From CBDBBY01 sp965203215 (GTDB taxonomy: Bacteria > Pseudomonadota > Alphaproteobacteria > Rhodobacterales > Rhodobacteraceae): a stretch of DNA of 64,000 nt. The stretch is taken from positions 1,860,001-1,924,000 of the forward strand of contig CBDBBY010000001.1 in assembly GCA_965203215.1 (NCBI GenBank). The letters are read 5' to 3'. Positions 17,384 to 26,618 of the stretch are shown piece by piece. A model generated the notes under the pieces. It saw only the letters and a list, made by a program, of their open reading frames with translations, did not search any database and was not told the origin of the DNA. Numbering within the stretch: position 1 is the first letter of the stretch; each line of letters opens with the position of its first letter. A program made the position numbers and the translations under genes.

Positions 17384-20300
17384 TCAATCTTGAGGCGGGC
17401 CGCTGTTCGATTTGCCCGACCGCGTCCCGAACCGAGCCAGTTGGATCAGCTCGTCTGCCATATCGTGGATGACGCCCTTGGAGGACTCCGGTGCCGGGGA
17501 AGCGGCATCCCGTTCTTCCCGCCGCCGCAGGCGCAACTCGATTTCCTTCTTCGCCGATCCTCCCGGAAACCTCGACGCGAGCGCCGATCGCGCGTCGGGC
17601 GCGCCGACCGCTTCGTAAAGCAATTCCCTCAGCGCGACGTCTTCGGCGGTCGTCGACAACGCCCAAAGCTCCGAGGGCCCGAGCGTCAGCATGAGTTTCT
17701 GGCGGCAATCGCCGCTTTTGTGCCTAATCACGCAGAACATCGGCGCGCCTTCGGCGACGGGCCCGGTGAGTTCCGTCCGCAAAATCGTCTTCTCGATTTC
17801 GTTCAAGCCCGCCGATTGCGCGAACTTGCGGATCGAAGCTTCCGAAGGCGCGCTGAATATGAACAGCCCGGAGGCCAGTTCCATGATCTCGTCGTCGAAA
17901 TCGTCCGGAAGCTGGGAGGCCAGCGAAACGCGGAGATTGCGCTTCCTCCCCTCTCGAATGTCTTCAAGGATCTGCTGCCGAAACCCGTCGATGCGCGCCG
18001 CTCGATGGAATTCGTCGACGCAGAGCAGCTTCGGGATGCGGGCGGAGTTCGTTGCGCGACGGGCGTGATAAGATTCATACTCCTCCGGCAATGCGCCTGC
18101 TCGCACCGCGCTCGCGACTTCCGAGGGATCGCAGTGCCAGTCGCGGGTCGCCGCCTGTCTGGCCAGCATGAACATGAGCGCCGCTTGCCGGCTTGACGAC
18201 GGGCCGCCGCCCGCCGTGACTTCGGCCAGGTCCAGCGAAACAGCCCGCGCTTCCCCGAAATCGAGTTTCGAATGCCCTGCGAGCATCGGATAGTCGCGGA
18301 CCGCTTCCGCGATCGCCCGGTGCAGCGAACTCATTGCGGTTTCGCCGTCCGGCCCCTGCCCAGCTCCGCCGTAAAGTGATGCGATGTGTTCCGCATGGCT
18401 TGCCGTCACGAGATCGGCAAGTTGCGGCGCCGCATGTCTTTGGGCGACTGCCGCGGCGACCGGTTTTCGTTCGCGAAACAGCGCGTCGACGGCATTCCAC
18501 CAGCTTGCGTAGGGTCCGGGCGTCCATCCGATTTCGGCGAGCGACGCATCGACTGCGGGGTCGTCGCCTTCGAGATATCGGCGCGGGCTGCGGTCGTCCG
18601 ACCCTAATTCGTATGCTTCGTCGATCGTCGCTCCGATCAGCCCCCGCAGCGGGCTCGGTTCCGAAGCTTCCGAATCATCGCAAATCACGGAAACGAAGTT
18701 CTGCAGGAACGTCCTCTGCGCCGGCGGCGGCTTGCGCATTCCGAGCGGCGTGTCGAAAGCATTCACGGCATGATCCGGAGTCATCGCGAGTTTCAGGTGA
18801 ACCGCTTCCCCTCGCCGGTCGGGCGGCAGGGATTCCTTGAGCAGCGATATCAGGCCCTTGGACGATCCGCCGACGTCGATGACGGCAATTCGGGGAAGTT
18901 CGGCTCGGTCGGCGTCGCCGGCGTGCGGCTCGAGTGCCGCCGCCAGGCAGAAAGCGTTCATCGCGACCGATTTCCCGGAACCCGACACTCCGGCGAATAT
19001 GTTCGCCCAGCTGTTCTGATTTTGCGATCCGGGCTTGTAGGGCCAAATCTTGCCGTCGGCGGTACGCAGCAGGATCGGGCCTTCCGCCCATGGTCCGGCC
19101 TGCCGTTCCAAAGGCGCCATCGCGAGCGCGCTCGACAATGGAGCGGCCGCGGGAGGCGCCGTGGATTCCGGAGCGATTCCCGGCACGGACCCCAGAATCG
19201 TGGCGAACGCGTCTCCCGAAACTCCGTCCGCCGAGGAGTTGCCCCACCTCTCGACCGCCCGCCTGAGTATCGCGGCGTTCCGGCGCAGGTCGGCGCCGTG
19301 GTCGGCGCGCGTCCAGGTCGCGAAGCAAATTCGAAGGCGCACGACCGTGTCCTCGGTTCCGTCCGTCCGCCTCAATTCGTCTATCGCGTCCCTGATCCTT
19401 CCGTTTCTCGTCGGCGCGGAGAAGATGAACAGCCGGGCGTACTGCTCTTTCAGTCTGAGGGATTGAAGGCCGCCCGCTTCGATCAGGAACGAGCACCGCC
19501 ACGCGATTCTCGCCGGAGCGGCGGTCACGGAGTCCACCAGGGCATTGAACGGCGTGAGTATTTCGGGAGCGACGGTCACATCGAATCCCGAAAGCAGCGT
19601 GTCGCCCAAGCGCACTGTGCGCGAGTCCTCGACATGCCCGTTTTCGGTGGCCAGCTGCCGGTCGAGGGACGGCCAGGACAAATTCGAAAAATCGTCTCCA
19701 TTCATTTCCGAGGGCGTTTCAGGCATCCGCTGCATTCCGGACCTGCTTGCCGGGTCCGCCGTCGCATCGGCGGTCCGAGGGATGGCGGGCACCCAATCCT
19801 GCTTCCACGGAGCCGAAAACGGATAGATCGCGGCGCGGATGTTCTGCAGCGCCTCGAGCGCGTCAAGAATTCGAGCGAATTGCCCCGATGCCTGCAAGTC
19901 TCTGCAAAGCGCATCGACCAGAGCGGCGTGGCGCGCGAATATCGAATCCGGCGCTCGTCCGGATGACTGCCCGCGATGGACCGAAGGTTCGGACGGTCCT
20001 GCTTCGGTCGCAGAATGGGACGCGGCATCCGCCAGCGGATCAAGCCTCGTGTAGACGGCGACCATGCATGATTCATCGACCAGGCAGCTTGCCAGATGAT
20101 CGCGCCTTTCATTGAGCAGGTCGGCAAGATCGAGGTCGAGAAGGCGCGCCCTTCGGAGGCTTCGGTCCGCGAATTGCTCGACGATGCGGACGGCCGAATC
20201 CGGATCCCGCGAAAACGAAATCTCGATCGCGTGACCGACCGACGAGAGAAACGGCGCAAGCGACACTCGCAGTTGCCCGGCCAGGCTGGACAGCGCCTCG

Positions 20301-20515
20301 CTGTCCAGCATTCGCATCGAACCGTCGATCGCGATGAACGAGACCAGAGTTCCGTCCTTCAGGACGAGCGTGCGGTCGTCCTCCAAGGATTCGAGACGGA
20401 TCCGGTCCATGAGAGTCCGGCCGCATGCCCCGCCGAAGAGATCGGCGAAATACTCGCTCGCGGCGCTCAGCATTCGAATTCGATCAATGGCCCCGGATCT
20501 GTCAATTTCCCACAC
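17384..20515 (-). CDS. icmB: IcmB/DotO-like T4SS ATPase
   Basis: A 1043-residue VirB4/TraU-type ATPase. The N-terminal part reads RIRLESLEDDRTLVLKDGTL, VSFIAIDGSMRM and GHAIEISFSRDPDSA, as in DotO/IcmB. A Walker A motif GVSGSGKS lies at about residue 510 and a Walker B region KLLCVDEFHRA at about 830. The family powers assembly or substrate transfer in type IVB (Dot/Icm, IncI-plasmid) systems from the cytoplasmic face of the inner membrane. The GTG start at 20515 lies inside MITE R2; MLSAASEYFADLF, 14 residues in, is a possible alternative start, so the true N-terminus may have been altered. The rest of the frame is intact. It sits downstream of icmD- and icmJ-like genes, as in Legionella. 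Confidence 0.8.
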   Translation of the reverse strand: MWEIDRSGAIDRIRMLSAASEYFADLFGGACGRTLMDRIRLESLEDDRTLVLKDGTLVSFIAIDGSMRMLDSEALSSLAGQLRVSLAPFLSSVGHAIEISFSRDPDSAVRIVEQFADRSLRRARLLDLDLADLLNERRDHLASCLVDESCMVAVYTRLDPLADAASHSATEAGPSEPSVHRGQSSGRAPDSIFARHAALVDALCRDLQASGQFARILDALEALQNIRAAIYPFSAPWKQDWVPAIPRTADATADPASRSGMQRMPETPSEMNGDDFSNLSWPSLDRQLATENGHVEDSRTVRLGDTLLSGFDVTVAPEILTPFNALVDSVTAAPARIAWRCSFLIEAGGLQSLRLKEQYARLFIFSAPTRNGRIRDAIDELRRTDGTEDTVVRLRICFATWTRADHGADLRRNAAILRRAVERWGNSSADGVSGDAFATILGSVPGIAPESTAPPAAAPLSSALAMAPLERQAGPWAEGPILLRTADGKIWPYKPGSQNQNSWANIFAGVSGSGKSVAMNAFCLAAALEPHAGDADRAELPRIAVIDVGGSSKGLISLLKESLPPDRRGEAVHLKLAMTPDHAVNAFDTPLGMRKPPPAQRTFLQNFVSVICDDSEASEPSPLRGLIGATIDEAYELGSDDRSPRRYLEGDDPAVDASLAEIGWTPGPYASWWNAVDALFRERKPVAAAVAQRHAAPQLADLVTASHAEHIASLYGGAGQGPDGETAMSSLHRAIAEAVRDYPMLAGHSKLDFGEARAVSLDLAEVTAGGGPSSSRQAALMFMLARQAATRDWHCDPSEVASAVRAGALPEEYESYHARRATNSARIPKLLCVDEFHRAARIDGFRQQILEDIREGRKRNLRVSLASQLPDDFDDEIMELASGLFIFSAPSEASIRKFAQSAGLNEIEKTILRTELTGPVAEGAPMFCVIRHKSGDCRQKLMLTLGPSELWALSTTAEDVALRELLYEAVGAPDARSALASRFPGGSAKKEIELRLRRREERDAASPAPESSKGVIHDMADELIQLARFGTRSGKSNSGPPQD

Positions 20516-20739
20516 ATGACTCGGTGATCATTCCGTGTGTCCCTATGCTTCGGTTTCGCTGCATCCGCGGCGCGAAGATCGTCCACGCAACCCGGAACTC
20601 AAGGATTCCGAGGAGCGGTTGCCGATTCGACCTCTGGAATCCGGCGATTCGACCGCTGATTTGCGGATTGTCGGGTTCGGCGGAGCCTTCGGCCGCCCGG
20701 CGGCAGGCCGCCGAAGGGCGGAACGCAGAGTTAAGTGTG
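20505..20739. repeat. MITE-like repeat R2, copy 2
   Basis: A second copy of the element at 1041-1275. The ends are CACACATGACTC at 20511-20522 and GAGTTAAGTGTG at 20728-20739, imperfect inverted repeats. It separates the icmB-like gene from the unknown gene upstream and supplies the last codons of that gene and the first codons of icmB. Confidence 0.75.
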
Positions 20740-22225
20740 TCTTGTTGATAGGCGCCGGATGCCGCAGAGCGCTCATGGTCGCCTCTTCGCGATATTCGCG
20801 CGAATAGGTCAATGCTTCATTGAGATGCCACATCGTTTTGCGAGAGTGCTTGATCGCAATGTCGGCCTGAAAACGATCCGTCTTGGATCCATTGAACGCT
20901 TGCATGACGTCCGGCAAATTCGCGCCCAGGCGTTCGAATTCTTGCGCATGCGACATCGGCAGAATCAATCCTTCGTTCCGGACGGCTGAAGCGACCCTCG
21001 AAAGCTGGTCGGGGTCGGCGCGAGTCCGCGCCTTGATCGTTCCGGTCGAGGCCGACCTCACGACGCATCCGGCGCTTTGGAGCACCTCGATCGCTCGGAC
21101 CATTTTCATTCTGTCGGCTGCCGCCAGCCACGCGGCTTCAAGTGCCGGGATCGAAGATTTGGCGGCAGGACGGCAAACAATCGACTTCAGGAATGTTTCC
21201 GCAGCAAGGCCTGCCGACCACGAGTGACGAGCAGTGAGTTCGCCGCCGCATGCGGCTTTCAACGCGTCGACGCACTTGCCGAGAATCGTGTCTTCCGGCC
21301 GCTCAAGCCAGCCCGGACCTTCATACGCGTCGCGGATCCCGATTTCTCCGTGATTGAGCAGGATCTTGCATTCTTCCAGCGTGAATGCGGAACGCGTTTC
21401 TCTGCCGCCGCCTGTTGCCCAGCTGCGCACCCAGAATGGCGCATCCGGCGAATTCGGATAAAGGCAGCCGACCACGATGATCGGACGGTTTCTCTGCGAC
21501 AGGAACTCGAGCGTCTTGCCGCTCAGAGTTTGCCTCGGGTCCGGCATCTTGATTCTGATCCAGTTGCCCTCCGCCGGCGTCCGCTCAGCGGCGAGCGCTT
21601 CCGCATATCGGATTCTGGGATAATGAACGCAGAAGGCGGTTGAATTCGCTCCGTTTCGACGAATTCCATTCCGCGATTTCACTTCGCAGTGCTGCAGGGT
21701 TTTCGCTGCCTCGGCCAACACGCGTTCTTTGGGTCTGGTGATCTGCAGCAAAGGATCGAACGCCTTTGCGAGGCCGCTCCGGATGCCTGGCAGCCGCAGC
21801 ATCGATTTGCCCGGCGAGGCTGAAGCGATCCAATCCGCTCCGAATGCCTGCTCCATGGCTTCATCGATAATCATGGCCGATACGGTGGCGACCCGCGAAA
21901 GCGATCTCGCGTGACGGAACGCTTCCGAACCGGAGCAGCCCCACTCATTGGCAATCGTGTTCCAAGTCGGGCCAAGCCACCCGTCCGGGTGTATTGTCGC
22001 TTGATCCGGGAAACTCGCGTTTTCGCGAAGGAAGGCCGCGGGCTTGTTCGCAAGCCACACGCACTCGGCGCAATTCGTCGAGACTTTCCACGGGTCGCAT
22101 GGGCACTTGTCGCTCCAGCACGCCGCCAAACTGCCCAAGTCCTCGTCGAATAGAATGACGCCGAGCGCGTTTTCCAAATATCGACGATCCCTTGAAGCGT
22201 TCTCGAGCGGATGCTTTTCAGCCAT
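20543..22225 (-). CDS. Unknown protein of the icm-like cluster, 3' end replaced by MITE
   Basis: About 560 residues starting MAEKHPLENASRDRRYLENA; the longer frame upstream is a shadow of icmJ. The ATG at 22225 overlaps the last codons of the icmJ-like gene, so the two are translationally coupled. A Cys cluster, DKCPCDPWKVSTNCAECVW (about residues 40-60), may bind metal; no ATPase motif or membrane helix is evident. From about 20740 the frame runs into repeat R2, and its last 65 residues (Arg/Pro/Ser-rich) come from the repeat, so the native C-terminus has been lost or replaced. Function unknown; its position between icmJ and icmB suggests a secretion-related role. Confidence 0.55.
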   Translation of the reverse strand: MAEKHPLENASRDRRYLENALGVILFDEDLGSLAACWSDKCPCDPWKVSTNCAECVWLANKPAAFLRENASFPDQATIHPDGWLGPTWNTIANEWGCSGSEAFRHARSLSRVATVSAMIIDEAMEQAFGADWIASASPGKSMLRLPGIRSGLAKAFDPLLQITRPKERVLAEAAKTLQHCEVKSRNGIRRNGANSTAFCVHYPRIRYAEALAAERTPAEGNWIRIKMPDPRQTLSGKTLEFLSQRNRPIIVVGCLYPNSPDAPFWVRSWATGGGRETRSAFTLEECKILLNHGEIGIRDAYEGPGWLERPEDTILGKCVDALKAACGGELTARHSWSAGLAAETFLKSIVCRPAAKSSIPALEAAWLAAADRMKMVRAIEVLQSAGCVVRSASTGTIKARTRADPDQLSRVASAVRNEGLILPMSHAQEFERLGANLPDVMQAFNGSKTDRFQADIAIKHSRKTMWHLNEALTYSREYREEATMSALRHPAPINKTHLTLRSALRRPAAGRPKAPPNPTIRKSAVESPDSRGRIGNRSSESLSSGLRGRSSRRGCSETEA

Positions 22226-22291
22226 TCCGCAAGTCTCCGGCTTCGGTCGATTGAAGATCGCGCAGTCGCCCGCTGCTCGCCTCCTCCGACC

Positions 22292-22663
22292 AATACGTGG
22301 CAATAGCCTCCGTCGACACATCGACGAAGCGGCCCTTTCGCCAGCATTTGAGACCGTTTCGACCCGGCGCGCGGTGCGCCGAGGCCCTGTCGGCGGCGGT
22401 TGGCCAGAATCGAATGAAGCTGTCCAGCACTGCGGAAACGGATTTGAACTCCGCCTCGGCAAGCAGGTCCCGCGCCGTGAACAGCGCCTCGAAAAACGCT
22501 TCGGGGTGCGCCGACCCGACGATGTGTTCCAGCACGCGTTCCCGCCGGTCAACGTCTTCGACGATGCGTGCGGCAGCATCCGCGAGTGCTTCGTCGGCTG
22601 CCATGCCTTTCCCGTCGGGAGAAGCGAAGAAAACCTGCCATGCCGTGCGGTTGATGTCCGTCT
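22292..22663. repeat. 372-bp direct repeat, left copy (IS target duplication)
   Basis: Identical by eye to 24602-24973, from AATACGTGGCAATAGCC to GGTTGATGTCCGTCT. The right boundary is exactly the first base of the IS1634-family element (22664). Confidence 0.95.
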
Positions 22664-24601
22664 CCTGACTTCGACATTTTTTTCTGCCAACCACTTGTTT
22701 TTTCGTGTTTGTGCCTAAATTTTAGGCACTACATTCCGCTGTTTTTCAGGCTGTTCCCGGCGGCCTCATTCGATCCAGTAGGGCGTGCGGGACATCGGAA
22801 GTCCCAGGGTCCGGCAGATGCGGTCCATGTCCGGCGTCGTTTTCGACGGGAGCGCGTAGCGCCGTTTCGAACGCATGTCGCGCACGATCGAGCATTGCCG
22901 GGCGGCGAGGGCGGTCCGGATCCTTTCCGGCGACATCCGCTCCCCCTGCCGCAGCGCGATCCTATACGCCAGATGACGCACGCAGGCGAACGCCATGTAG
23001 GCGATGGCGATGTGCGCCTTCACCCGGTCGGGCTTCCAGTGGAACACCGGCCGCACCTTGAGGTCGTGCTTGGTGATCCGGAAGCTCTCCTCGACCCTCC
23101 AGAGTTCGCGGTAGCGGGCGAACAGCTCGGAATGGCCCATGTCGGGCGTATTGGTGACGACGCCCTTCAGCCCGTCCCAGCGGGCGGCCTCCTTGATCTT
23201 TGTCTCGTCGACTTCCAGCCGGGCCTTTCCCGTGAGCTTGACGAACCGGCCGAAGCCGCGTCCGGAGAGTGCCTGAGCGGGATTGGCGCTTCGGCCGAGC
23301 TTGCGGACCAGCTTGTCGATCGCCTTCTTCCGGTCGGCGGCGTCCTTTTTGGCCCGCTTCCGGCTCCAGCCGACGACGATGCGGCGACCCTTGTGCTTGA
23401 ACTCAGCCGAAAGCGAGTCCTCGGAGCCGCCGGTCGTCTTGTAGGCTTCGAGGTCGAGAATCCGCTCCTTCAAGTCCTTCGGCAGCGATTTCAGCCGGGC
23501 GCCGACAATATACTGGAGATCCCGGTCCTCCATGTCCTTGAGGTTCGCCTCGCCGAACATGCCCCGGTCGGCGACATGGATCGCCGTCTCGACCCCTTCG
23601 CGCTTCCGCATGTTCTCCAGCGACGGGATCAGGCTCTTTCCTTCATACTCCGATCCCGGGAACACTTCGTAGCCGATCGGCAGCCCGTCGGACGTGACCA
23701 TCAGCGCAAGCAGGACCTGGGTCCGGGCGTGCCGGCCGTTCTTGGAGAAGCCGAACTCGCGCAGTCCGTCCGCATCGACCGACTCGAAGTGCAGCGTCGT
23801 GCAGTCGAAGAAGACCACGCTCGCCGGCTCCGGCAGAAGCCTCCGCGCCGCCCCGGCCGCGAGATCCTTCATGCTTTCGATCGCTTTTTCGTCCAGCCGG
23901 TCCATCATCCGGTAGATCCTCTGCACCGGGATCGAAACTCCGAGATCGCTCTCCAGCCGCCTTGCGGTGCCGCGCTTGCTTTCGGGATTGGCGATGCGCG
24001 CCGTCGCGATATGCCGAAGCGTCTCGCGCGCCGTGCGGTTCCTCTTGGTCGGCAGCAGCCCGTCGAAGCCAAGCTGGCGGTAGACGGCCCCGTAGGCCTC
24101 GTGGAAGCCGGTCACGACCCGATGCTCCTCGCGGGTCTCCTCGATGACGACCGGCGGACCCGCCTTCGCCTTCTCCCGCCGGGTCTCGATCGCCAGATCG
24201 ACGAGCTTCTCCTGCGGAAGCAGGGAGGGCTGCCGCTCGCACCGGATTTCGACCTTGATGGTCTCGCCGAGCTCCATGAGCTCCTCCAGTTCGGCGTCGG
24301 TCTTGGCGACGCCGACGTGGCGGACGATGCGCTGGCTCACTTTCCGGCCCTCGCGCACGGATTCGACGAGCTGGACGGACTTCCTGGAGCTTCCGGGCCT
24401 GGCTTTGACGCGGAGGAACATGATGCAATTCCTGATTCGGCGTTTTCCGAATCACTAGCATGCTTTTCCGGAATGCGCAAGATTATTGTCCTTGAAGCAC
24501 TACATTTTCCGCTGGAGCACGACGGAGCCGGAATTCCCTTGCGCGCAACGCCCCGGAAAGCCGGAACGGCGCTGAAATCGAGTCAAACTGTCGAAGTCAG
24601 G
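22664..24601 (-). mobile_element. IS1634-family element with a 372-bp target duplication
   Basis: 1938 bp, ends CCTGACTTCGACA (22664-22676) and TGTCGAAGTCAGG (24589-24601), a perfect 13-bp inverted repeat, with one transposase gene. It is bounded immediately by the two copies of a 372-bp direct repeat of icmJ-like sequence. A degraded relative lies at 36676-36975. Confidence 0.95.
22766..24421 (-). CDS. IS1634-family transposase
   Basis: 551 residues with the family N-terminus MFLRVKARPGSSRKSVQLVE. The DDE domain shows VFFDCTTLHFES (first Asp), IHVADRGMFGEANL (second Asp) and YRELWRVEESFRITKHDLKV (Glu, Y-R-E type), with the usual C-terminal IAYMAFACVRHLAYRI. It is intact, runs from an ATG at 24421 and ends about 100 bp from the left end of the element. 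It lies in the same direction as the interrupted icmJ gene. Confidence 0.95.
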   Translation of the reverse strand: MFLRVKARPGSSRKSVQLVESVREGRKVSQRIVRHVGVAKTDAELEELMELGETIKVEIRCERQPSLLPQEKLVDLAIETRREKAKAGPPVVIEETREEHRVVTGFHEAYGAVYRQLGFDGLLPTKRNRTARETLRHIATARIANPESKRGTARRLESDLGVSIPVQRIYRMMDRLDEKAIESMKDLAAGAARRLLPEPASVVFFDCTTLHFESVDADGLREFGFSKNGRHARTQVLLALMVTSDGLPIGYEVFPGSEYEGKSLIPSLENMRKREGVETAIHVADRGMFGEANLKDMEDRDLQYIVGARLKSLPKDLKERILDLEAYKTTGGSEDSLSAEFKHKGRRIVVGWSRKRAKKDAADRKKAIDKLVRKLGRSANPAQALSGRGFGRFVKLTGKARLEVDETKIKEAARWDGLKGVVTNTPDMGHSELFARYRELWRVEESFRITKHDLKVRPVFHWKPDRVKAHIAIAYMAFACVRHLAYRIALRQGERMSPERIRTALAARQCSIVRDMRSKRRYALPSKTTPDMDRICRTLGLPMSRTPYWIE

Positions 24602-24973
24602 AATACGTGGCAATAGCCTCCGTCGACACATCGACGAAGCGGCCCTTTCGCCAGCATTTGAGACCGTTTCGACCCGGCGCGCGGTGCGCCGAGGCCCTGT
24701 CGGCGGCGGTTGGCCAGAATCGAATGAAGCTGTCCAGCACTGCGGAAACGGATTTGAACTCCGCCTCGGCAAGCAGGTCCCGCGCCGTGAACAGCGCCTC
24801 GAAAAACGCTTCGGGGTGCGCCGACCCGACGATGTGTTCCAGCACGCGTTCCCGCCGGTCAACGTCTTCGACGATGCGTGCGGCAGCATCCGCGAGTGCT
24901 TCGTCGGCTGCCATGCCTTTCCCGTCGGGAGAAGCGAAGAAAACCTGCCATGCCGTGCGGTTGATGTCCGTCT
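24602..24973. repeat. 372-bp direct repeat, right copy (IS target duplication)
   Basis: Identical by eye to 22292-22663. The left boundary is the base after the IS end at 24601. This copy belongs to the 5' half of the icmJ-like gene. Confidence 0.95.
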
Positions 24974-25293
24974 GGTCGAGCCCCGGACCCCAAAAGAGCC
25001 GCATCCGCCCCCGGAGGGCCGCCCAAACCGGATGCCTCAACTGATGGCAGAACTGGCAAATTGCCCTCATCCTTTCAGGTCCGCAGACTTCATGTCGCTC
25101 CGCGTGATCCGCTTCCATGAATCCGGGGATGCGGGTTGAGCACACGCTGCAGGTCCAGTCGTCCATAGCAAATCGCGCCGCGATCGAATCCAAGGATGCG
25201 CCTGCAATGATCGAATGCGCGCGAGCGCCCATCGCGAGGACGTCGGGTTCGCCGTCCGCGATCTCCCGCATCGACAGGAACGGGCTCTTCAAG

Positions 25294-25659
25294 TCAGTTG
25301 ATGTTTCGGAGGGTGCCGTCGACGGTCACATTCGTGGCGCCGCTCCCGAAGAGCGAACTGACTCCGACGCCCAGCGTCGTCGGTATTGCGACCAACGCGG
25401 CGCCGACGAACACCAGCGTGAACGCGGAAGACAGTTTCGCGGACGGATCGTTCGGATTCTGGGCGTGTTGCCGGAATTTCAGGAGTCCGACGATCCCGAG
25501 CCCGATTCCAAGCAGGAACGCAGCCGCGCCGATGAGGTCGGCGATGCTTCCGGCTTGCGTCTGAAGTCCGGCGGCGACATCGCCGATGTTCGTGACCTGA
25601 GCCGTCGCCTGCGGCGCGGCGGCGATCGCGGTTGCGGCAATTGCAAGAATTTTGTTCAT
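25294..25659 (-). CDS. IcmD/DotP-like small T4SS membrane protein
   Basis: 121 residues. Residues 1-20 (MNKILAIAATAIAAAPQATA) are a signal peptide. Two hydrophobic helices follow: IADLIGAAAFLLGIGLGIVG (about 39-58) and SAFTLVFVGAALVAIPTTLG (about 79-98), separated by the basic loop LLKFRQHAQNPNDPSA. This signal-plus-two-TM pattern with K-F-x-H-x-x-N-P in the loop is that of IcmD/DotP and its IcmC/TraR-Q relatives in type IVB systems. It is the first gene of the minus-strand cluster, 1 nt ahead of the icmJ-like start. Its 5' end with leader DNA is duplicated at 36422-36566. IcmC versus IcmD cannot be settled by eye. Confidence 0.65.
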   Translation of the reverse strand: MNKILAIAATAIAAAPQATAQVTNIGDVAAGLQTQAGSIADLIGAAAFLLGIGLGIVGLLKFRQHAQNPNDPSAKLSSAFTLVFVGAALVAIPTTLGVGVSSLFGSGATNVTVDGTLRNIN

Positions 25660-25969
25660 GGCATGACTTTCGATTTTCGGCTTTGCGTCCGGTCGGGGCC
25701 GAGACGACCGAGTCCGGAGAACGGGTCATGAATGATCCAAGGCCGCGAGAATTCGAACCGGCGCGTTTGCCGATCTTGAGAAAAATCCGTGGAATATCCG
25801 CGCGGATCAATGAATGCCTCTCCAATGCTTCAGATTGACAGTACCATGTTTTCGGCGATGGCTCCGGTTCGCGTTCGAAATCCGGCACCGATTGCAGTCG
25901 CTGGCGCATTAAGCGGAAGTTCCGTGGGGGCGCAACTGTTTGAACGTCGGGCAAATTTCGGGTTTCAGG

Positions 25970-26062
25970 CAGGGTGGGCTGGTCGAAGGCGGATGCCAAC
26001 GCCCTGCTCGCCGTTAGATGTTGCCTCGAATATATGCATAGGCCCGGCTTCCTTGATTGGAG
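25970..26062 (+). pseudogene. ISKra4 relic (3' coding end)
   Basis: GGCTGGTCGAAGGCGGATGC, CCAACGCCCTGCTCGCCG and CTTCCTTGATTGGAGGG match 46770-46855 of the intact element. No terminal repeat is left. It lies just outside the left arm of inverted repeat R3. Confidence 0.75.
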
Positions 26063-26092
26063 GGATCGCCGTACGGCAGCCATATGATTAAA

Positions 26093-26508
26093 AAACCCAC
26101 ATGATCGGCCTTTGGCCGCTCGCCCCCGACCATGAAACGGATTTCGCCGCTTCCCCATCGACCGCTCAATGCCGAGGAGCGGGTGGATCCCTTGAATGCC
26201 GTCCGTCCCTGCGCGGCGGGCTTCGAGGCCGACGCTTGACATGCCCGGCCAAACCTGCGGAATTGTCGGCCGACAACAGATGGAGGACTGCAGCCTCGAA
26301 CATCCGGCCGCCGGACGGGCGGCGACACGACCGGCCTGACGCAAGCCACGCTCTGCGCAACGGGATCGCCAGCGGGCCAAAACGGGGGTCGCCCGCGAAC
26401 GCCATCCCGGCTCCGGGGAGCGAAAGTCTGCGGGTGCCGTTCGACCCCGGTACGGCTGGGGATCGGTGGAGGAGTGTCCAGCGGAAGAAAAGTTTCATGC
26501 CAAATGGA
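26093..26508. repeat. Inverted repeat R3, left arm
   Basis: About 415 bp that pairs in reverse complement with 28154-28556, for example TGATCGGCCTTTGGCCG with CGGCCAAAGGCCGATCA, and AAAAGTTTCATGCCAAA with TTTGGCATGAAACTTTT. I estimate about 80 percent identity. Both arms keep a frame starting MKLF but with many differences, so coding is doubtful. The arms enclose the C5 methyltransferase gene. Confidence 0.75.
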
Positions 26509-26618
26509 ACGTACCCAGCACGAATGTCGAGGTTGTGGGAGCCACGAATTCGGTATATCTAACGTCATTGTTCAAACCATGACTTACAGATTGCTATCGG
26601 TGAATAAAGCGCTTGATC

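Larger units (their letters stand above)
22218..25292 (-). pseudogene. icmJ: IcmJ/DotN-like T4SS gene split by an IS1634-family element
   Basis: The 5' part (25292 to 24602) encodes WTCSVCSTRI and AICQFCHQLRHPVW, two CxxC pairs placed as in DotN/IcmJ, then LFWGPGLDQTDINRTAWQVF. The 3' part (to 22218) continues to RLRDLQSTEAGDLRNG. Removing the IS plus one copy of the 372-bp repeat joins 25292-24602 to 22291-22218 in frame and gives 254 residues. The start is TTG at 25292, 1 nt after the icmD-like stop, or ATG at 25271. DotN is a zinc-binding adaptor of the type IVB coupling complex; that role is family knowledge. As it stands, translation stops shortly after the shared region enters the IS. 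Confidence 0.7.

Noticed and set aside
18770..19966. A 398-codon plus-strand open frame
   Set aside because: Shadow of the icmB-like gene; no motif.
22226..22690. N-terminal extension of the unknown icm-cluster protein to 715 residues
   Set aside because: The extra 155 residues are the icmJ-like coding region read in another frame; the ATG at 22225 is the natural start.
22709..24616. A 635-codon plus-strand open frame
   Set aside because: Antisense to the IS1634-family transposase, which shows all catalytic motifs on the minus strand.
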